Position numbers and translations under genes: made by a program. From Maricaulis sp965228215 (GTDB lineage: Bacteria > Pseudomonadota > Alphaproteobacteria > Caulobacterales > Maricaulaceae), in contig OZ245800.1 of assembly GCA_965228215.1 (NCBI GenBank), positions 3,190,959 to 3,254,958 on the forward strand: a DNA stretch of 64,000 nucleotides, read 5' to 3'. Under the pieces are notes generated by a model. It ran no database searches and had not been told where the DNA came from. It worked only from the letters and a program-made list of their open reading frames with translations. This document shows positions 62,586-64,000 of this stretch, piece after piece (the first letter of the stretch is position 1; the number at the start of each line of letters is the position of its first letter).

Positions 62586-62619
62586 TACACCCCTGCGGAC
62601 AGATCTCCACAGGGGTGTA
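62586..62619. promoter_or_regulatory. 10-bp inverted repeat upstream of the AST operon
   Basis: TACACCCCTG (62586-62595) and CAGGGGTGTA (62610-62619), 14-bp spacer. It lies between the end of the PLP-enzyme gene and the M20 start. No T-tract follows on the minus strand. It could be an operator of the AST operon or a leader hairpin. Confidence 0.45.
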
Positions 62620-62628
62620 GATGCGGGC

Positions 62629-63915
62629 CTAGGCGTGTTCGAGCGCCTGGGCGAGATCGGCAATCAGGTCGTCGGGATTCTCGATACCGATCGAGATGCG
62701 AACGAGGCCGTCGGTGAAGCCCTGGGCCTTGCGCAATTCGGGGTCGACACCGCGGTGCGTGGTCGAGCCAGGATGGCAGATCAGGGTCTCTGTGCCGCCA
62801 AGGCTGACGGCGAGTTTCATCACCTGAAGAGCGTTGAGCATGCGGAAGGCCGCAGCTTCATCCGCAAGGTCGAAGGCGAAGGTGGAACCCGCTGACGAGC
62901 ACTGCTTCGCCAACACGGCGGCGTCGCGGCTACCCTCTTCCAGGAAACCGAGATAGCGCACGCGCTGGACCTTCGGATGATCGCGCAGGAATTCAGCGAC
63001 CTTTCGGGCACCGTTGGCAGCGGCTTCCATCCGGATCTTCACGGTTTCGAGCGAGCGCAGCAACATCCAACATGTATGGGCATCGAGATTGGTGCCAAGA
63101 TAACCGCGAAGGCTGCGGATCAGACCCATCGCATCGGACTTGCCGAGCGCGGCACCGGCGATGAGATCAGAATGACCGCCGATGTATTTCGTCAAAGAAT
63201 AGACAATCACATCAACACCAAGCTCCAGCGGATTGGATCCGACAGGGCCAAGGAATGTATTGTCTACAACGATACGCGGGCGCTTCCCTTGCTTCTCCTC
63301 GACGAGATCCGCAATTCGGTGACACGCCTCCAGATCAACGAGGTCGTTGGTCGGATTGGTCGGGGTCTCGGTATAGATGACCGACACTTCACCCATCGCC
63401 ATGGCGCGGTCAGCTGCCTCACGGATCTTTGCCTCGTCGGCGCCGGCGTGGAAGTCGACGCTCTTGATGTCATAGTTGGGCAGGAATTTTCGGATCAAGC
63501 TCTCCGTGCCGCCATACAGCGGAGTGGATTGCAGGATTACCGAACCGGCATGGGCCAGCGCCATCAAAGTTGTCGAGATGGCTGCCATGCCCGACGAAAA
63601 GACTGCGGCCTCTTCGGCGCGATCGAACAGAGCAAGGCGGTCCTCAAGCACTTCCATGTTGGGATTGTTGAAGCGCGTATAGATCAGCCCGCCGCCCTCG
63701 GGGTCACCCGCCTCGGCCTGGCCGGTGATCACCCGGAAGAAGGCCGCGCCATCTTCGGCGGTGGCGAAGGCGAAGGTCGACGTCAAGAAAACCGGCGGTT
63801 TGATCGACATCTCGGAGAGTTTGGGATCATACCCATAACTCATCATCTGGGTTTCCGGGCTCAACACATGGCCGGCCACATCCAGTTTGCGGTAGGGCTT
63901 GTCCGGTTTACTCAT
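62629..63915 (-). CDS. cystathionine gamma-synthase/lyase-type PLP enzyme
   Basis: 428 aa, Cys/Met metabolism PLP fold. YTRFNNPNMEVLEDRLALFD, cofactor-binding SSGMAAIST, PLP-Asp in VVDNTFLGP, Schiff-base Lys in YSLTKYIGGHSD, and late SLGGTETLICHPGSTTH. The exact reaction (gamma-synthase, gamma-lyase or O-acetylhomoserine sulfhydrylase) cannot be settled by eye. GAGAGGACG precedes the ATG. Confidence 0.88.
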   Translation of the reverse strand: MSKPDKPYRKLDVAGHVLSPETQMMSYGYDPKLSEMSIKPPVFLTSTFAFATAEDGAAFFRVITGQAEAGDPEGGGLIYTRFNNPNMEVLEDRLALFDRAEEAAVFSSGMAAISTTLMALAHAGSVILQSTPLYGGTESLIRKFLPNYDIKSVDFHAGADEAKIREAADRAMAMGEVSVIYTETPTNPTNDLVDLEACHRIADLVEEKQGKRPRIVVDNTFLGPVGSNPLELGVDVIVYSLTKYIGGHSDLIAGAALGKSDAMGLIRSLRGYLGTNLDAHTCWMLLRSLETVKIRMEAAANGARKVAEFLRDHPKVQRVRYLGFLEEGSRDAAVLAKQCSSAGSTFAFDLADEAAAFRMLNALQVMKLAVSLGGTETLICHPGSTTHRGVDPELRKAQGFTDGLVRISIGIENPDDLIADLAQALEHA

Positions 63916-64000
63916 CAGATCGTCCTCTCATAGCTCGGGCACTCGCGCCGGTCGTTCTGGAGCGATTTGAACGCGCAGTGCCAGCGGGTCAAGCGCATCC

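Noticed and set aside
63916..64000. SAM-type riboswitch or sigma-54 promoter before the PLP-enzyme gene
   Set aside because: Only 85 bp are visible. TGGCACTGCGCGTTC has no GC at -12, and no SAM-II-like core could be traced.
1..64000. CRISPR array, rRNA, prophage or insertion sequence
   Set aside because: No regularly spaced direct repeats, rRNA segments, transposase, integrase or phage structural genes were seen.

Overview
This 64 kb, high-GC window looks like a chromosomal segment of a marine, Caulobacter-like alphaproteobacterium, most likely in the Maricaulis/Hyphomonadaceae group. The signs are the high GC, DUF2336 signalling proteins, a tRNA-His with A73 and no G-1, an AST arginine pathway, and many secreted or lipoprotein hydrolases. 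This placement is inferred from gene content, not from a database search. I see no rRNA, CRISPR array, prophage or insertion sequence.

Layout. 1-12.2 kb is housekeeping: a cut-off alpha/beta hydrolase, tRNA-Gly and tRNA-Tyr flanking a small GIY-YIG gene and sharing a repeat at their 3' sides, rlmB, a GSGD-repeat secreted protein, a DUF819 membrane protein, GST, RidA, an M20 lipoprotein, a cyclophilin, a membrane gene broken by an in-frame stop, metG, DUF1761 and tRNA-Thr. 12.2-31.1 kb is an exopolysaccharide (EPS) locus with its own regulatory set. It holds galE and a membrane protein; a small leader protein with Wza-, Wzc- and Wzy-like proteins and a GT4; a flippase with two GT2 enzymes; a WecG-phosphoglycosyltransferase fusion; a hybrid histidine kinase with an NtrC-type activator; and a degenerate UDP-GlcNAc 2-epimerase-like protein in an operon with a short RpoN. 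31.1-35.8 kb carries a STAS-like protein and an operon of a sulfotransferase, a glycosyltransferase-sulfotransferase fusion and an ABC exporter. 36-47 kb has a cytochrome c, an aldolase, EgtB, a DUF2336/receiver/HPt signalling set with NAD kinase, a lytic transglycosylase and an ATP-grasp protein. 47-64 kb has secreted peptidases, tRNA-His, AsmA, GGT, a three-domain beta/gamma-crystallin protein, phenylalanine hydroxylase, the AST operon and a PLP enzyme of sulfur amino acid metabolism.

Main discovery candidate. The EPS genes and the regulator genes next to them share a palindromic operator, TYGCA-N3-TGCRA. It clusters in all four upstream regions of the locus (two divergent EPS promoter regions, the kinase/activator promoter and the epimerase-like/rpoN promoter) and is phased by about 20-21 bp in two of them. 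Sigma-54-type -24/-12 elements lie 60-150 bp away at five promoters, three of them with an unusual TTGAA -12 box. The window therefore appears to encode a self-contained sigma-54 surface-polysaccharide circuit: hybrid kinase, NtrC-like activator, dedicated sigma-54 paralogue, and an epimerase-fold protein that has lost catalytic and nucleotide-binding residues and may sense sugar nucleotides.
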